Part shown: piece by piece, positions 47,799 to 55,096 of the stretch
How the letters are laid out: the number at the start of each line of letters is the position of its first letter
How positions within the stretch are numbered: the first letter of the stretch is position 1
NCBI GenBank assembly: GCA_003168375.1
Contig: PMSI01000001.1
Location: 496,001 to 560,000, forward strand
Source: Vulcanimicrobiota bacterium
GTDB lineage: Bacteria > Vulcanimicrobiota > Vulcanimicrobiia > Vulcanimicrobiales > Vulcanimicrobiaceae
DNA length: 64,000 nucleotides
Direction of reading: 5' to 3'
Notes under the pieces: model-generated
Told to the model about the DNA's origin: nothing
Database searches by the model: none
The model's input: only the letters and a program-made list of their open reading frames with translations
Made by a program: the position numbers and the translations under genes

Positions 47799-48847
47799 GA
47801 CGCGCGCTCGCGCTCGACGCGCTCGCGTTCCTCCTCGCCTGGGCCGCCACGTCGGCGCCGCTTTCGCGTGACTGGATCGAGTTCGGCTACGCGAACGGGA
47901 TCTTTGCGGCGATGAACCGGACGTTCGTCCCGCTCAGCGAGATCGTCCCGTTCGCCGTCGGCGATCTCGAAGCGATCGTCGTGCTCGCCCTGCTGGTCTG
48001 GTGGTGGACGCGCGCGATCCGCCGCGCGACCCGCGGTCGCAAGCTCCTCACCGTACTCGCGCTGCTCGTGCACACCGCCGGTTTCGTCGCGATCGGGATC
48101 GTGGCGTTCGAGCTGCTGTGGGGGCTGAACTACCGGCGCGCGACCGTCTCGGCACGGGTCGACTTCAGCGAAGCGCGGGTTACCGACGCCGCGGTCGCGC
48201 GCTTCAGCGAACGCATCGTCGACACGCTGAACGCGAACGTCGCCGCGGCGCACGCCGAGTCGCTCGATCGCGCCAAGCTGCGCGCAGCGTTCGAGCCGCT
48301 GATCCAGCGGCTCGGCGACGACTGGCAGGTCGCGGTCACGGCGCCCAAGCCGACGCTGCTCGACCCGTATTACGAGGCGGCTGGGATCGGCGGCCAATAC
48401 CAGCCGTTCGCGTTCGAGACGCTGCTCAACGGGTCGTTCCTGCCGTTCGAAGTCCCGCGCGCGCTCGCCCACGAGTGGGCCCACGTCGGCGGCTTCACCG
48501 ACGAAGGCGACGCGAACTACATCGGAACGCTCGCGTGCCTGCGCTCGGACGACCCGCTGATCCGCTACTCCGGTGCGTTCTGGACGTACGGCGATCTCCC
48601 GGAATCGCAGCGTAAGCGGCTGCACCTCGACCCGCGCGTCATCGCCGACTTTCAAGCCAGCCGCGAGCGCTTCTTCCGCCACTACAAGCCGCAGATCTTC
48701 GCGTTCCAGTGGCGGTTCTACGATCGCTTCCTGCGCAGCAACGGCGTCCGGCGCGGCGTCGCATCGTACGGCTTCTTCCTCAAGCTGCTGGTCGGGACGC
48801 CGCTGGACGCGGACGGCCTCCCGCAGGTCCGCGCACCGCACGGATAG
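47795..48847 (+). CDS. DUF3810-like membrane metalloprotein
   Basis: Protein of 350 residues with three N-terminal membrane segments (about 5-20, 45-68, 85-108) followed by a large extracytoplasmic domain. LAHEWAHVGGFTDEGDANYIGTLAC holds an HExxH zinc motif with a downstream Glu, as in the DUF3810 family of putative membrane-associated peptidases. The region GQYQPFAFETLLNGSFLPFEVPRALAHEWAH is well conserved in that group. The GTG start gives a GTGA overlap with the acetyltransferase. It ends 17 bases before a convergent gene. The substrate is unknown. Confidence 0.8.
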   Translation: MRRALALDALAFLLAWAATSAPLSRDWIEFGYANGIFAAMNRTFVPLSEIVPFAVGDLEAIVVLALLVWWWTRAIRRATRGRKLLTVLALLVHTAGFVAIGIVAFELLWGLNYRRATVSARVDFSEARVTDAAVARFSERIVDTLNANVAAAHAESLDRAKLRAAFEPLIQRLGDDWQVAVTAPKPTLLDPYYEAAGIGGQYQPFAFETLLNGSFLPFEVPRALAHEWAHVGGFTDEGDANYIGTLACLRSDDPLIRYSGAFWTYGDLPESQRKRLHLDPRVIADFQASRERFFRHYKPQIFAFQWRFYDRFLRSNGVRRGVASYGFFLKLLVGTPLDADGLPQVRAPHG

Positions 48848-48864
48848 CGCTGCCCGCGCCGCCG

Positions 48865-49674
48865 CTACGCGAAGGCGGGGGTCAGGCGGCGCGCGTTCTC
48901 CGTGGTGATCGCGCGCAGCGTCGCCTCGCCGAGGCCGAGCGCGCGCAAGCCGTGCAGCTCGCCGTCGTACGGATGCGGCGTGTTCGGGAAGTCGGTGCCG
49001 TAGACGATCTGCCGCGCACCCCGCTCGACGTCCTCGCGCGTGACGGTCACCCGCATCGGCGAGTCGAGCGCGAACGCCATCGTCGTGTCGAGGAAAAGAC
49101 GCGGCTCGTGCTGCACGAGCTCGATGTAGCGCAGCTGATCCGGTATCCCGAAGTGCGCGACGACGATGCGAAGCGAGGGATGGCGTTCGAGCACGCGCGC
49201 GATCCGCGCCGGGCCGTTGTTGGTCTCGTACGACCACGGGATCGCGCCGACGTGGACGAGGACGAAGCCCTCGTGCTCGGCGACCGCCTCGAGCACCGGG
49301 CCGAACCGCGGATCGTCGAGCGCCAGGTGCTGCACGTTCTCGTGCACTTTGAGTCCGGCGCAGCCTCCGCGCAGCGCCTCGCGCATGTCGCCCGCCGCAT
49401 CGGGATCGTCGAGGTGGACGGTCGCGAGCGGCACCGCGCCGGCGCCCAGCTCGCGCGCCGTCTCGTTCAGCCACGCGTTCAGATCGCGCGCGATCCCGGT
49501 CTTGTGCGCGTACGAGCAGAACGCGAACTTCTCCACGCCGTGCTCGCGCATGATGCGCGCGACCTCGCGCGGTTCGGTCGGGTGCTCGAGCACCCACGGA
49601 CTGCGCTCGGCGAACCAGCGCCGGATCGCGGCGAACAGCCGCGGCGGGTGGAGGTGCGTATGGACGTCGATCAC
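48865..49674 (-). CDS. Amidohydrolase 2-family metal-dependent hydrolase
   Basis: TIM-barrel hydrolase of 269 residues. The N-terminal MIDVHTHLHPP supplies the HxH metal ligands. Other landmarks are KVHENVQHLALDDPRFGPVLEAV, FVLVHVGAIP (His), IVVAHFGIPD (His) and VYGTDFPNTPHPYDG (catalytic Asp), with NARRLTPAF at the end as in the ACMSD-like amidohydrolase 2 family. Members hydrolyse or decarboxylate small cyclic acids; the substrate here is unknown. The start lies at the conserved Met-Ile-Asp, leaving 152 bases to the divergent desaturase gene, where no clear promoter could be chosen. Confidence 0.88.
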   Translation of the reverse strand: MIDVHTHLHPPRLFAAIRRWFAERSPWVLEHPTEPREVARIMREHGVEKFAFCSYAHKTGIARDLNAWLNETARELGAGAVPLATVHLDDPDAAGDMREALRGGCAGLKVHENVQHLALDDPRFGPVLEAVAEHEGFVLVHVGAIPWSYETNNGPARIARVLERHPSLRIVVAHFGIPDQLRYIELVQHEPRLFLDTTMAFALDSPMRVTVTREDVERGARQIVYGTDFPNTPHPYDGELHGLRALGLGEATLRAITTENARRLTPAFA

Positions 49675-49826
49675 CGCCGCGCATGAGCCCGCACGCGACC
49701 GACCGGGTTGCAGTCCGAACCCGGCGCGGCGAACACACCCGAGCGCTCGGCAACCGTCGAATCCTTAACCTTCGGCTTGCTTTGCCCGCCAGGACTCGGC
49801 GGTCGGAGGTCGCACCTCTTCGGGTC

Positions 49827-50708
49827 ATGCAAATCGCAGCCGCCAAGCAGCGGCGAACGCCCGCCTGGGCTAACCTGGCCGGCCTCTCCGTCATCCATCT
49901 CGGCGCCCTCGCCGTCTTCATCCCGGGCACGTTCCACTGGAGCGCCCTCATCGTGCTCTTGGTGCTCTACTATACGACCGGCGCCTGGGGGATCTGCCTC
50001 GGGTATCATCGCGTGCTCACGCATCGCAGCGTGAAGCTCGCGCAGCCGCTCGAATGGGCGACGACGATTCTCGGCGTGCTGGCGCTGCAAGGCGGTCCGA
50101 TCGACTGGATCTCGACGCATCGCGCGCATCACGCGCACACCGACAAGGAAGGCGATCCGCACGACATCCACAAGGGCGTCCTGTGGAGCCACATGGAGTG
50201 GCTCTACAAGCGGAACGAGGCGATGCTCTCGCCCGAGGAGCAGGCGCGGCTCGCGCCCGACCTCGCGAACGACAAGTTCTACCGCTTCATGGAAGCGACC
50301 AACGTGTGGTGGACGATCGCGCTGGGCGTCGCGCTGTTCCTGATCGGCGGCTGGTCGTGGCTCGTCTGGGGCATGTTCGTGCGCATCGTGGTGACGTACC
50401 ACATCACGTGGCTGGTCAATAGCGCCGCGCACTACAGCGGCTACCAGAGCTTCCGCACCGGCGACAAATCGACCAACAACTGGTGGGTCGCGTTCCTCGC
50501 CTGGGGCGAGGGCTGGCACAACAACCACCACGCGTTCCCGTTCAGCGCGCGCCACGGCCTGCGCTGGTTCGAGTTCGATTTCACCTGGTGGACGATCAAG
50601 GCGCTCGCCTGGATGAAACTCGCGCGCGACATCAAGCTGCCGACGCCGGCGATGGTGCAGCGAATGCGGATCCCACGCGTCCGCCGCGTGCAGCGCGAGC
50701 GCGCATAG
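49827..50708 (+). CDS. Acyl-CoA/fatty-acid desaturase (delta-9 type)
   Basis: Membrane di-iron desaturase of 293 residues. The three His boxes are present: GYHRVLTHRSVKL (HxxxxH), STHRAHHAHTDKEGDPHD (HxxHH) and WGEGWHNNHHAFPFSARHG (HxxHH). Four helices are predicted (about 15-55 and 165-215). The family inserts a cis double bond at C9 of saturated acyl-CoA or acyl lipids, adjusting membrane fluidity. The ATG at 49827 was chosen because the upstream extension is a shadow of non-coding sequence. Its stop is followed almost immediately by a broken methyltransferase, so the two may once have formed an operon. Confidence 0.92.
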   Translation: MQIAAAKQRRTPAWANLAGLSVIHLGALAVFIPGTFHWSALIVLLVLYYTTGAWGICLGYHRVLTHRSVKLAQPLEWATTILGVLALQGGPIDWISTHRAHHAHTDKEGDPHDIHKGVLWSHMEWLYKRNEAMLSPEEQARLAPDLANDKFYRFMEATNVWWTIALGVALFLIGGWSWLVWGMFVRIVVTYHITWLVNSAAHYSGYQSFRTGDKSTNNWWVAFLAWGEGWHNNHHAFPFSARHGLRWFEFDFTWWTIKALAWMKLARDIKLPTPAMVQRMRIPRVRRVQRERA

Positions 50709-50709
50709 C

Positions 50710-51097
50710 CTGGACCTGACCGGTCACGCGCGCAAGAATCGCGCGCACTGGGACGCCGAGAGCGACGACTACGAGGCGCACCACGCCGAGCAGCTCGGCC
50801 GCTCCCCGCTCGCATGGGGCGTGTGGTCGATTCCGGAAGCGGAACTGCGCGTGCTCGGCGACGTGCGCGGCAAAGATATCCTCGAGTTCGGCTGCGGCGC
50901 GGCGCGGTGGTCGATCGCGTTTTCGAGGCCGTACGGCGAGTGGGATCCGACTGTTCCGCGCCCATGGCTTCGTGATCGAAGACCTGATCGAGCTGCGCCC
51001 GCCCACCGGCGCCTCGTCGACGTATAAAGACTTCGTGTCCTACGAATGGGCACGCCGCTGGCCTGCGGAACAGATCTGGCGCGTCCGGCGGACCTGA
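50710..51097 (+). pseudogene. Broken SAM-dependent methyltransferase
   Basis: Remnant of a class I methyltransferase. The first part (starting CTG GAC CTG ACC, DLTGHARKNRAHWDAESDDYEAHHAEQ, then the SAM motif ILEFGCGAARWSIAF) ends abruptly. It joins at about 50930 to PYGEW, which belongs near the C-terminus of such proteins, and after one extra base the frame changes to IRLFRAHGFVIEDLIELRPP... ending WARRWPAEQIWRVRRT. The middle (SAM-domain strands 2-7, about 130 residues by comparison with the usual length) is missing and a +1 frameshift follows. It cannot encode a working enzyme. A possible original CTG start would be two bases after the desaturase stop. Confidence 0.8.
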
Positions 51098-51152
51098 CCG
51101 AGCAGGGGCGAACATCCGGACGACGCTCACGAAACGACACGGAGGATATCGG

Positions 51153-51335
51153 GTGGAGGACCGCCGCAAGGGAGATCGCCGCAAGCTCTACGGCAAGCCG
51201 TTTCTGGCGATGCTGCTCGGCGGGCTCCCCGAAGACCGCCGCAAGGGCGAACGCCGCCAAGCCGATCGGCGCGTCCGCCAAGTGCCCTGGCCTCCGACGG
51301 GCGGCGAGTTCGTCGAACGCCGCGCGACCGGCTAG
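51153..51335 (+). CDS. Small basic protein with DRRKG repeats
   Basis: Protein of 60 residues starting at GTG 51153 with a strong GGAGG seven bases upstream. It has two copies of an EDRRKGxRR unit (residues 2-10 and 28-36) followed by QADRRVRQ, a hydrophobic segment between them (FLAMLLGGL) and a C-terminus ending FVERRATG. The composition is highly basic. DRRxxxRR motifs are common in short bacterial proteins of unknown role, possibly nucleic-acid- or membrane-binding. The excellent ribosome-binding site is the main evidence that it is real. Confidence 0.55.
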   Translation: MEDRRKGDRRKLYGKPFLAMLLGGLPEDRRKGERRQADRRVRQVPWPPTGGEFVERRATG

Positions 51336-51353
51336 GGCGCGCAGCCTTCTCTG

Positions 51354-51728
51354 GTGGCACGCCGGTCCGGGCTCACGATCACGCAGTTGCAAGAGCAGAT
51401 CTTTGCGCGCGAGGGCTTCCGCGTCTCGTTCGAGCGGCTCGGCGCGGCGAAGGAAGAGCTGCCGCCGTACGACTTTCCGGTGATGGCGCCGCAGGGCTGG
51501 AAGGTCAGCGATTGGCAGCGCATCCGGCTCGGTGCGTACGTGCTGCTCTTCCGCAGCGTCAGCGTCTACCGCGGCGACGACCAGCCGCTGCCGCGCGACA
51601 TGAAGCTCGGCAACCTGCGCGATACTTACTACGCGGCGAAGTACGGCTCGCTCACCGCCGACGAGCCACCCGACAACGTCGTCTCGATCCAGACGGCGAC
51701 CGGAAAGCGCGGAACCCGCAAGCACTGA
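51354..51728 (+). CDS. Hypothetical protein
   Basis: Unrecognised protein of 124 residues, GTG start at 51354, on the same strand and 18 bases after the small basic gene. The N-terminus LTITQLQEQIFAREGFRVSF looks like a helix and strand. The centre contains VSDWQRIRLGAYVLLFRSVSVYRGDDQPLP and the C-terminus is polar and basic (ATGKRGTRKH). There is no signal peptide or membrane helix. Function unknown. Confidence 0.6.
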   Translation: MARRSGLTITQLQEQIFAREGFRVSFERLGAAKEELPPYDFPVMAPQGWKVSDWQRIRLGAYVLLFRSVSVYRGDDQPLPRDMKLGNLRDTYYAAKYGSLTADEPPDNVVSIQTATGKRGTRKH

Positions 51729-51744
51729 GCAGCGAGGAGTCGTC

Positions 51745-52377
51745 GTGCGCCTGTACCGAATTTGCATCATCGTCGCGCTGATCGTTGCCGGCTCGCTGTC
51801 GGCCGCATCCCGCACGTCGGCCGCGGTCAACTGCGGCCCCTTCGAGCCGACGGCATACGGCCCGATGCAGACGTGCGACGCCGGGATTCCATCGCAGCTC
51901 CTCGACGTCACGGCGCAAGTCGAGCCCGACGTCCAGCTGCAGTCGCAATGGTGTTGGGCGGCGTCGATCTCGGGCGTCTTCGCGTACTACGGACATCCGG
52001 TGAGTCAAGCACGTATCGTGCAACAAGCGTACGGCGGGGTGGTGAACATGCCGGGAACTCCGCGCGCGATCATGGCCTCTCTGAATCGGCCGTGGGTCGA
52101 CGATGAGGGCCGTTCGTTCAGCGTAACAGCCAACATCTATACGGCGAATTGGGTCAGCGCAGCGCAAGACTTGGCGCAAGGCCGGCCACTCATCGTCGGT
52201 TCGCTCGGACACGCGATGGTCGTCAGCGCGACTGAATACCGGCGCTTTCAGAACGGCATCGGTCAAACGCAATCCGTGACCGTCCGCGACCCCTGGCCGA
52301 CGAATCCGAGGCGGCGGCTCTTAACGGCTCGCGAGGCGAACGGCGTCCAGATGCTGATCCGGATCCGCGTCATCTGA
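51745..52377 (+). CDS. Secreted papain-like cysteine protease (C70/C39-like)
   Basis: Exported protein of 210 residues; signal peptide about 1-27 (IVALIVAGSLSAASRTSA). Papain-like motifs: QSQWCWAASISGVFAYYG (catalytic Cys with the preceding Gln as oxyanion residue), GHAMVVSATEYRR (catalytic His) and VRDPWPTNPRRR (Asp/Asn position). This matches the papain-like cysteine peptidase group often annotated peptidase_C70 or C39_2. The GTG start follows GAGGAG. It probably cleaves proteins or transpeptide bonds outside the cell. The next feature downstream is the selenocysteine tRNA on the other strand. Confidence 0.82.
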   Translation: MRLYRICIIVALIVAGSLSAASRTSAAVNCGPFEPTAYGPMQTCDAGIPSQLLDVTAQVEPDVQLQSQWCWAASISGVFAYYGHPVSQARIVQQAYGGVVNMPGTPRAIMASLNRPWVDDEGRSFSVTANIYTANWVSAAQDLAQGRPLIVGSLGHAMVVSATEYRRFQNGIGQTQSVTVRDPWPTNPRRRLLTAREANGVQMLIRIRVI

Positions 52378-52419
52378 CGAAGATGCCGGCGGCCTAGGCA
52401 CCATCGTCGCGGCGCACGT

Positions 52420-52512
52420 GGCGGGAGCGTGTCGGAATCGAACCGACCAGCCGCCTTGCGACGGCCTCACCAGTTTTGAAGACTGGGCGAGCCACCAGAC
52501 CCGTACGCTCCC
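52420..52512 (-). tRNA. selC: Selenocysteine tRNA (anticodon UCA)
   Basis: Reading the minus strand: an 8-bp acceptor stem (GGGAGCGT pairing with ACGCTCCC), anticodon stem CCAGT/ACTGG with a seven-base loop CTTCAAA giving anticodon TCA, a long variable arm with a six-bp stem capped by GCAA, and a five-bp T stem (GTCGG/CCGAC) with loop TTCGATT. The 8+5 acceptor-T arrangement and UCA anticodon are diagnostic of bacterial tRNA-Sec. The discriminator G and CCA are encoded (52420-52423). No selA, selB or selD gene is in the window. Confidence 0.95.
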
Positions 52513-52626
52513 ACGGCGCCGAGGAACCGCTTCCGCGCCGGTCGAGCGAGCCCCCGCGTCACCGATCGGGGCTCGAGAGTCGATCGTCGAGAAGCGCCCG
52601 GGTTCAGATACGTCGAAACCGCCCAA

Positions 52627-52857
52627 ATGACCGGACCGAACGTCTACACGCGCGACCAACTTGCCCAACTCCTCGGTCAGCCGTTTCGCGAGTTGACGCA
52701 AACCAAGATGAAGACGGCCGCGCGCCGGAAGATCACTGCGACGTATATGCCGGTTCACAACGGATATGCGTACCGATGCGGCTGCAAGGCCGTGCTCTCC
52801 GGGACCGGGGGATCATACATCTTGCGACCCTGCGGGGCTCATCGAGACCTGGCCTAG
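52627..52857 (+). CDS. Small Cys-rich hypothetical protein
   Basis: Protein of 76 residues. The N-terminus (TRDQLAQLLGQPFRELTQTKMK) is helical and basic. The C-terminal half holds YRCGCKAVLSGTGGSYILRPCGAH, a CxC...CxxH arrangement that could bind zinc. It lies 114 bases beyond the selenocysteine tRNA on the opposite strand, and its base composition is a little lower in G+C than neighbouring genes. No family is recognised. Confidence 0.55.
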   Translation: MTGPNVYTRDQLAQLLGQPFRELTQTKMKTAARRKITATYMPVHNGYAYRCGCKAVLSGTGGSYILRPCGAHRDLA

Positions 52858-52872
52858 GTTTCACCCGCTGCG

Positions 52873-53409
52873 TCAGTGCATGTGCTTGGCGGAATCGCCG
52901 TTGACGTCGTAACCGCGCATCGTGTCGTACATCGCGATCTGGTCCGCCTCGAGGGCGGAGCGGGTATGGATGTGCGCGAGCAGGTGGGCGGCGCGCAGGC
53001 GGCCTTCGAGATCGGCGATGTGCGCCGTCGCCGCGCGCAACGTCTTTTCGTCGATCGTGCCGGCGGCGAAGCGGCCGTCGAGGTCGGCCTCTGCGTCGAC
53101 GATCGCGCGGCCGAGCGGGATCGCGGTCGCGCTCATCGCTTTCTCGGCGGCTTCGATGCGCGCGCGCTGCGCCGGCGTCAAACCGAGGTGGTCGGCCATC
53201 TCGAGAATGTGCTTCGGGCCGGGATAGTGGTTCAGCTCGCCGGCCTTCGCGAGGCCCATCCCCTCGCCGGCGAGATACGCTTTCACCTCGTCCGGCGAGA
53301 GTGCTTTGATCGAGCGCTGCTGCTGGCCGCTGTACGGCGACACGGTCTGCGCGAAGGCGCCCAGCGGCACGAGCGCGGCCAGCACGATGAGCGCGACGGT
53401 TTTGTTCAT
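52873..53409 (-). CDS. Periplasmic Spy/CpxP-like protein
   Basis: Secreted protein of 178 residues with a signal peptide (about 1-20, LIVLAALVPLGAFA). The mature helical part contains LGLTPAQRARIEAAEKAM, a typical LTxxQ motif, and a second helix pair rich in Ala, Arg and Asp (LRAATAHIADLEGRLRAAHLLAHIHTRSAL), the pattern of Spy/CpxP-type chaperones and metal-responsive proteins. The C-terminus has His-rich AKHMH. The ATG at 53409 overlaps the stop of the dehydrogenase (ATGA). It may protect envelope proteins or bind metals; the substrate is unknown. Confidence 0.78.
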   Translation of the reverse strand: MNKTVALIVLAALVPLGAFAQTVSPYSGQQQRSIKALSPDEVKAYLAGEGMGLAKAGELNHYPGPKHILEMADHLGLTPAQRARIEAAEKAMSATAIPLGRAIVDAEADLDGRFAAGTIDEKTLRAATAHIADLEGRLRAAHLLAHIHTRSALEADQIAMYDTMRGYDVNGDSAKHMH

Positions 53410-54515
53410 GGGGTCCTTCCGTTCCAAGGGGTAATGCTGACGTGGATCGCACCGTCCTCGATTTCGCCGCCGGCGAGCCGCAGCGCGCGATCGACCTCGT
53501 CGAGGCCGAACGTGTGAGTCGACATCGCTTCGAGGTCGACGGTCTTGCGCGCCATGAGCGCCAGCGCCATCTCGACCGAGCGGAACGAATGTCCGCGCAC
53601 GCCGCGCACCGCGATCTGCCGGCGAATCACGGTATCGATCGCAAAGCCGTCGAGGGGCGCCTGTTTGTACGCCGCGAGCAGCAGCGTGCCGCGCTTGCGG
53701 ATCAGCTCCAGCGCGCCGTTCACCACCTGCGCCCCACCGCCGGACGACACGTCGATCACGAGATCGGCGAGCGCGCCGCCCGTCGCCTCGCGCACGATCG
53801 CGTCCAGCGATTCGACGTCGACCTGCACCGTGATGTCGGCGCCGAGACGCCGCGCGACGTCGAGCCTGTGCGCGTCGCGCGCGAGGCCGGTCGCGATCAC
53901 GGTCCGCGCGCCGGCGGCCTTGGCGGCGATCACGCACGCCAAACCTTGCTGCCCGGGACCTTGCACGACCACCGTTTGCCCGGGTCGCGCCCGACCGTCG
54001 ATGCAGGCCCACTGAAAGCCGTTGCCGAGCGGAAGCGCCAGCGCGGCGATCCGCGGCGCGACGCCGGCCGGGACGCGGTGCAACACCGCGCGCGGGTGCA
54101 GGTACTGGAACTGGCTGAAGCCGCCCCAAAGGCCCGGATCGACGCCGAGCGGCGTCCAGCCGTAGCGCAGCGCGCCGGCACGCGTGTCGGTCTGCGAGCA
54201 CGAACGGTACTCGCCCGAGCGACAGTCCTCGCAATACCCGCATGGCAGGTACTCTTCGAGCGCGACGAGATCGCCTTCGGCGACGCCCCAGCGCTCGCGC
54301 GCGACCGCACCGATCCGCTCGATCGTACCGACGTTCTCGTGCCCCAGAATGCGCGGCCCGTGGCTGCCGTCGGCGTAATACGGGACGTCGCTGCCGCAGA
54401 TCCCCGCCGCAACCACGCGCATCAGCCCGCCGTCGGGCGGGATCTCCGGCAGCGGCAGCTCGCGTATCTCGGTTCGCTTCGACGCGACCTGCACGGCCGC
54501 GCGGGCATGCGTCAC
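53406..54515 (-). CDS. Zinc-dependent alcohol dehydrogenase (MDR family)
   Basis: Medium-chain dehydrogenase of 369 residues. The catalytic zinc ligands lie in AAGICGSDVPYY (Cys) and ILGHENVGTI (His); the structural zinc site is LPCGYCEDCRSGEYRSC. The Rossmann motif is VVVQGPGQQGLACVIAAKAAG. Thus both zinc sites and the NAD(P) site look intact. The start GTG 54515 gives a GTGA overlap with ubiX; a Met at residue about 34 is too internal. The substrate is probably an alcohol or polyol; it may act on a ubiquinone or aromatic intermediate given the ubiX neighbour, but this is weak inference. Confidence 0.9.
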   Translation of the reverse strand: MTHARAAVQVASKRTEIRELPLPEIPPDGGLMRVVAAGICGSDVPYYADGSHGPRILGHENVGTIERIGAVARERWGVAEGDLVALEEYLPCGYCEDCRSGEYRSCSQTDTRAGALRYGWTPLGVDPGLWGGFSQFQYLHPRAVLHRVPAGVAPRIAALALPLGNGFQWACIDGRARPGQTVVVQGPGQQGLACVIAAKAAGARTVIATGLARDAHRLDVARRLGADITVQVDVESLDAIVREATGGALADLVIDVSSGGGAQVVNGALELIRKRGTLLLAAYKQAPLDGFAIDTVIRRQIAVRGVRGHSFRSVEMALALMARKTVDLEAMSTHTFGLDEVDRALRLAGGEIEDGAIHVSITPWNGRTP

Positions 54516-55096
54516 CCGCCGCTCCAGCGCTCGAACAGCGCGTTCTCGATTCCGAACTGATCGAGCGCCTTCCCGACCGTGTGGGCGACCACGTCCTCGA
54601 TCGTCTTCGGGCGCGAGTACATGCCCGGGACCGGCGGCAAGATCACCGCACCCATCTCCGCCAGCTGCACCAGCATGCGCAGATGCCCGACGTGCAGGGG
54701 CGTCTCGCGGACGACCATCACCAGCGTGCGGCGCTCTTTCAAACAGACGTCGGCGGCGCGCGCGAGCAGGTTGTCGTTGAACGAGTGCGCGACGGCGGAC
54801 GCGGTCTTGATCGAGCACGGGATGATGAGCATCCCCGCGGTGCGAAACGATCCGCTCGAGATCGGTGCGGCCAGGTCGCCGTCGCGGTGAACCGCGTCCG
54901 CGAGCGCTTCAAAATCCGCCGCCATATAAGGCGTCTCGAGCTCGATCGTCTGCCGCGCCTGCGCCGAGAGGACCAGGTGCACCTCGATGTCGTCGACCGA
55001 GCGCAGGACCTTGAGCGCCGCGTACGCGTAGAGTGAACCGCTCGCCCCCGAGACGCCGACGATCAGGCGGCGGCGAGCGCTCTTCGACGAGGTCAT
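54512..55096 (-). CDS. ubiX: Flavin prenyltransferase (UbiX/Pad1 family)
   Basis: Enzyme making prenylated FMN, the cofactor of UbiD-type decarboxylases. The 194 residues show LIVGVSGASGSLYAYAALKVL (FMN-binding), SSGSFRTAGMLIIPCSIKTAS, LLARAADVCLKERRTLVMVVRETPLHVGHLRML and GAVILPPVPGMYSRPKTIEDVV, all standard for the family. The ATG at 55096 follows from the start of this alignment; the longer frame upstream is a shadow of the divergent gene. A UbiD partner is not in the window. It is first in an operon with an alcohol dehydrogenase and a CpxP-like gene. Confidence 0.94.
   Translation of the reverse strand: MTSSKSARRRLIVGVSGASGSLYAYAALKVLRSVDDIEVHLVLSAQARQTIELETPYMAADFEALADAVHRDGDLAAPISSGSFRTAGMLIIPCSIKTASAVAHSFNDNLLARAADVCLKERRTLVMVVRETPLHVGHLRMLVQLAEMGAVILPPVPGMYSRPKTIEDVVAHTVGKALDQFGIENALFERWSGG

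Noticed and set aside
50821-51027. A real 68-residue gene starting at GTG within the broken methyltransferase
   Set aside because: It holds only the SAM motif followed by unrelated out-of-frame sequence; the whole region is better explained as a decayed gene.
52378-52626. A selenoprotein or SECIS hairpin near the selenocysteine tRNA
   Set aside because: Neither flanking gene has an in-frame TGA with conserved sequence on both sides; the tRNA is the only selenium-related feature I could support.
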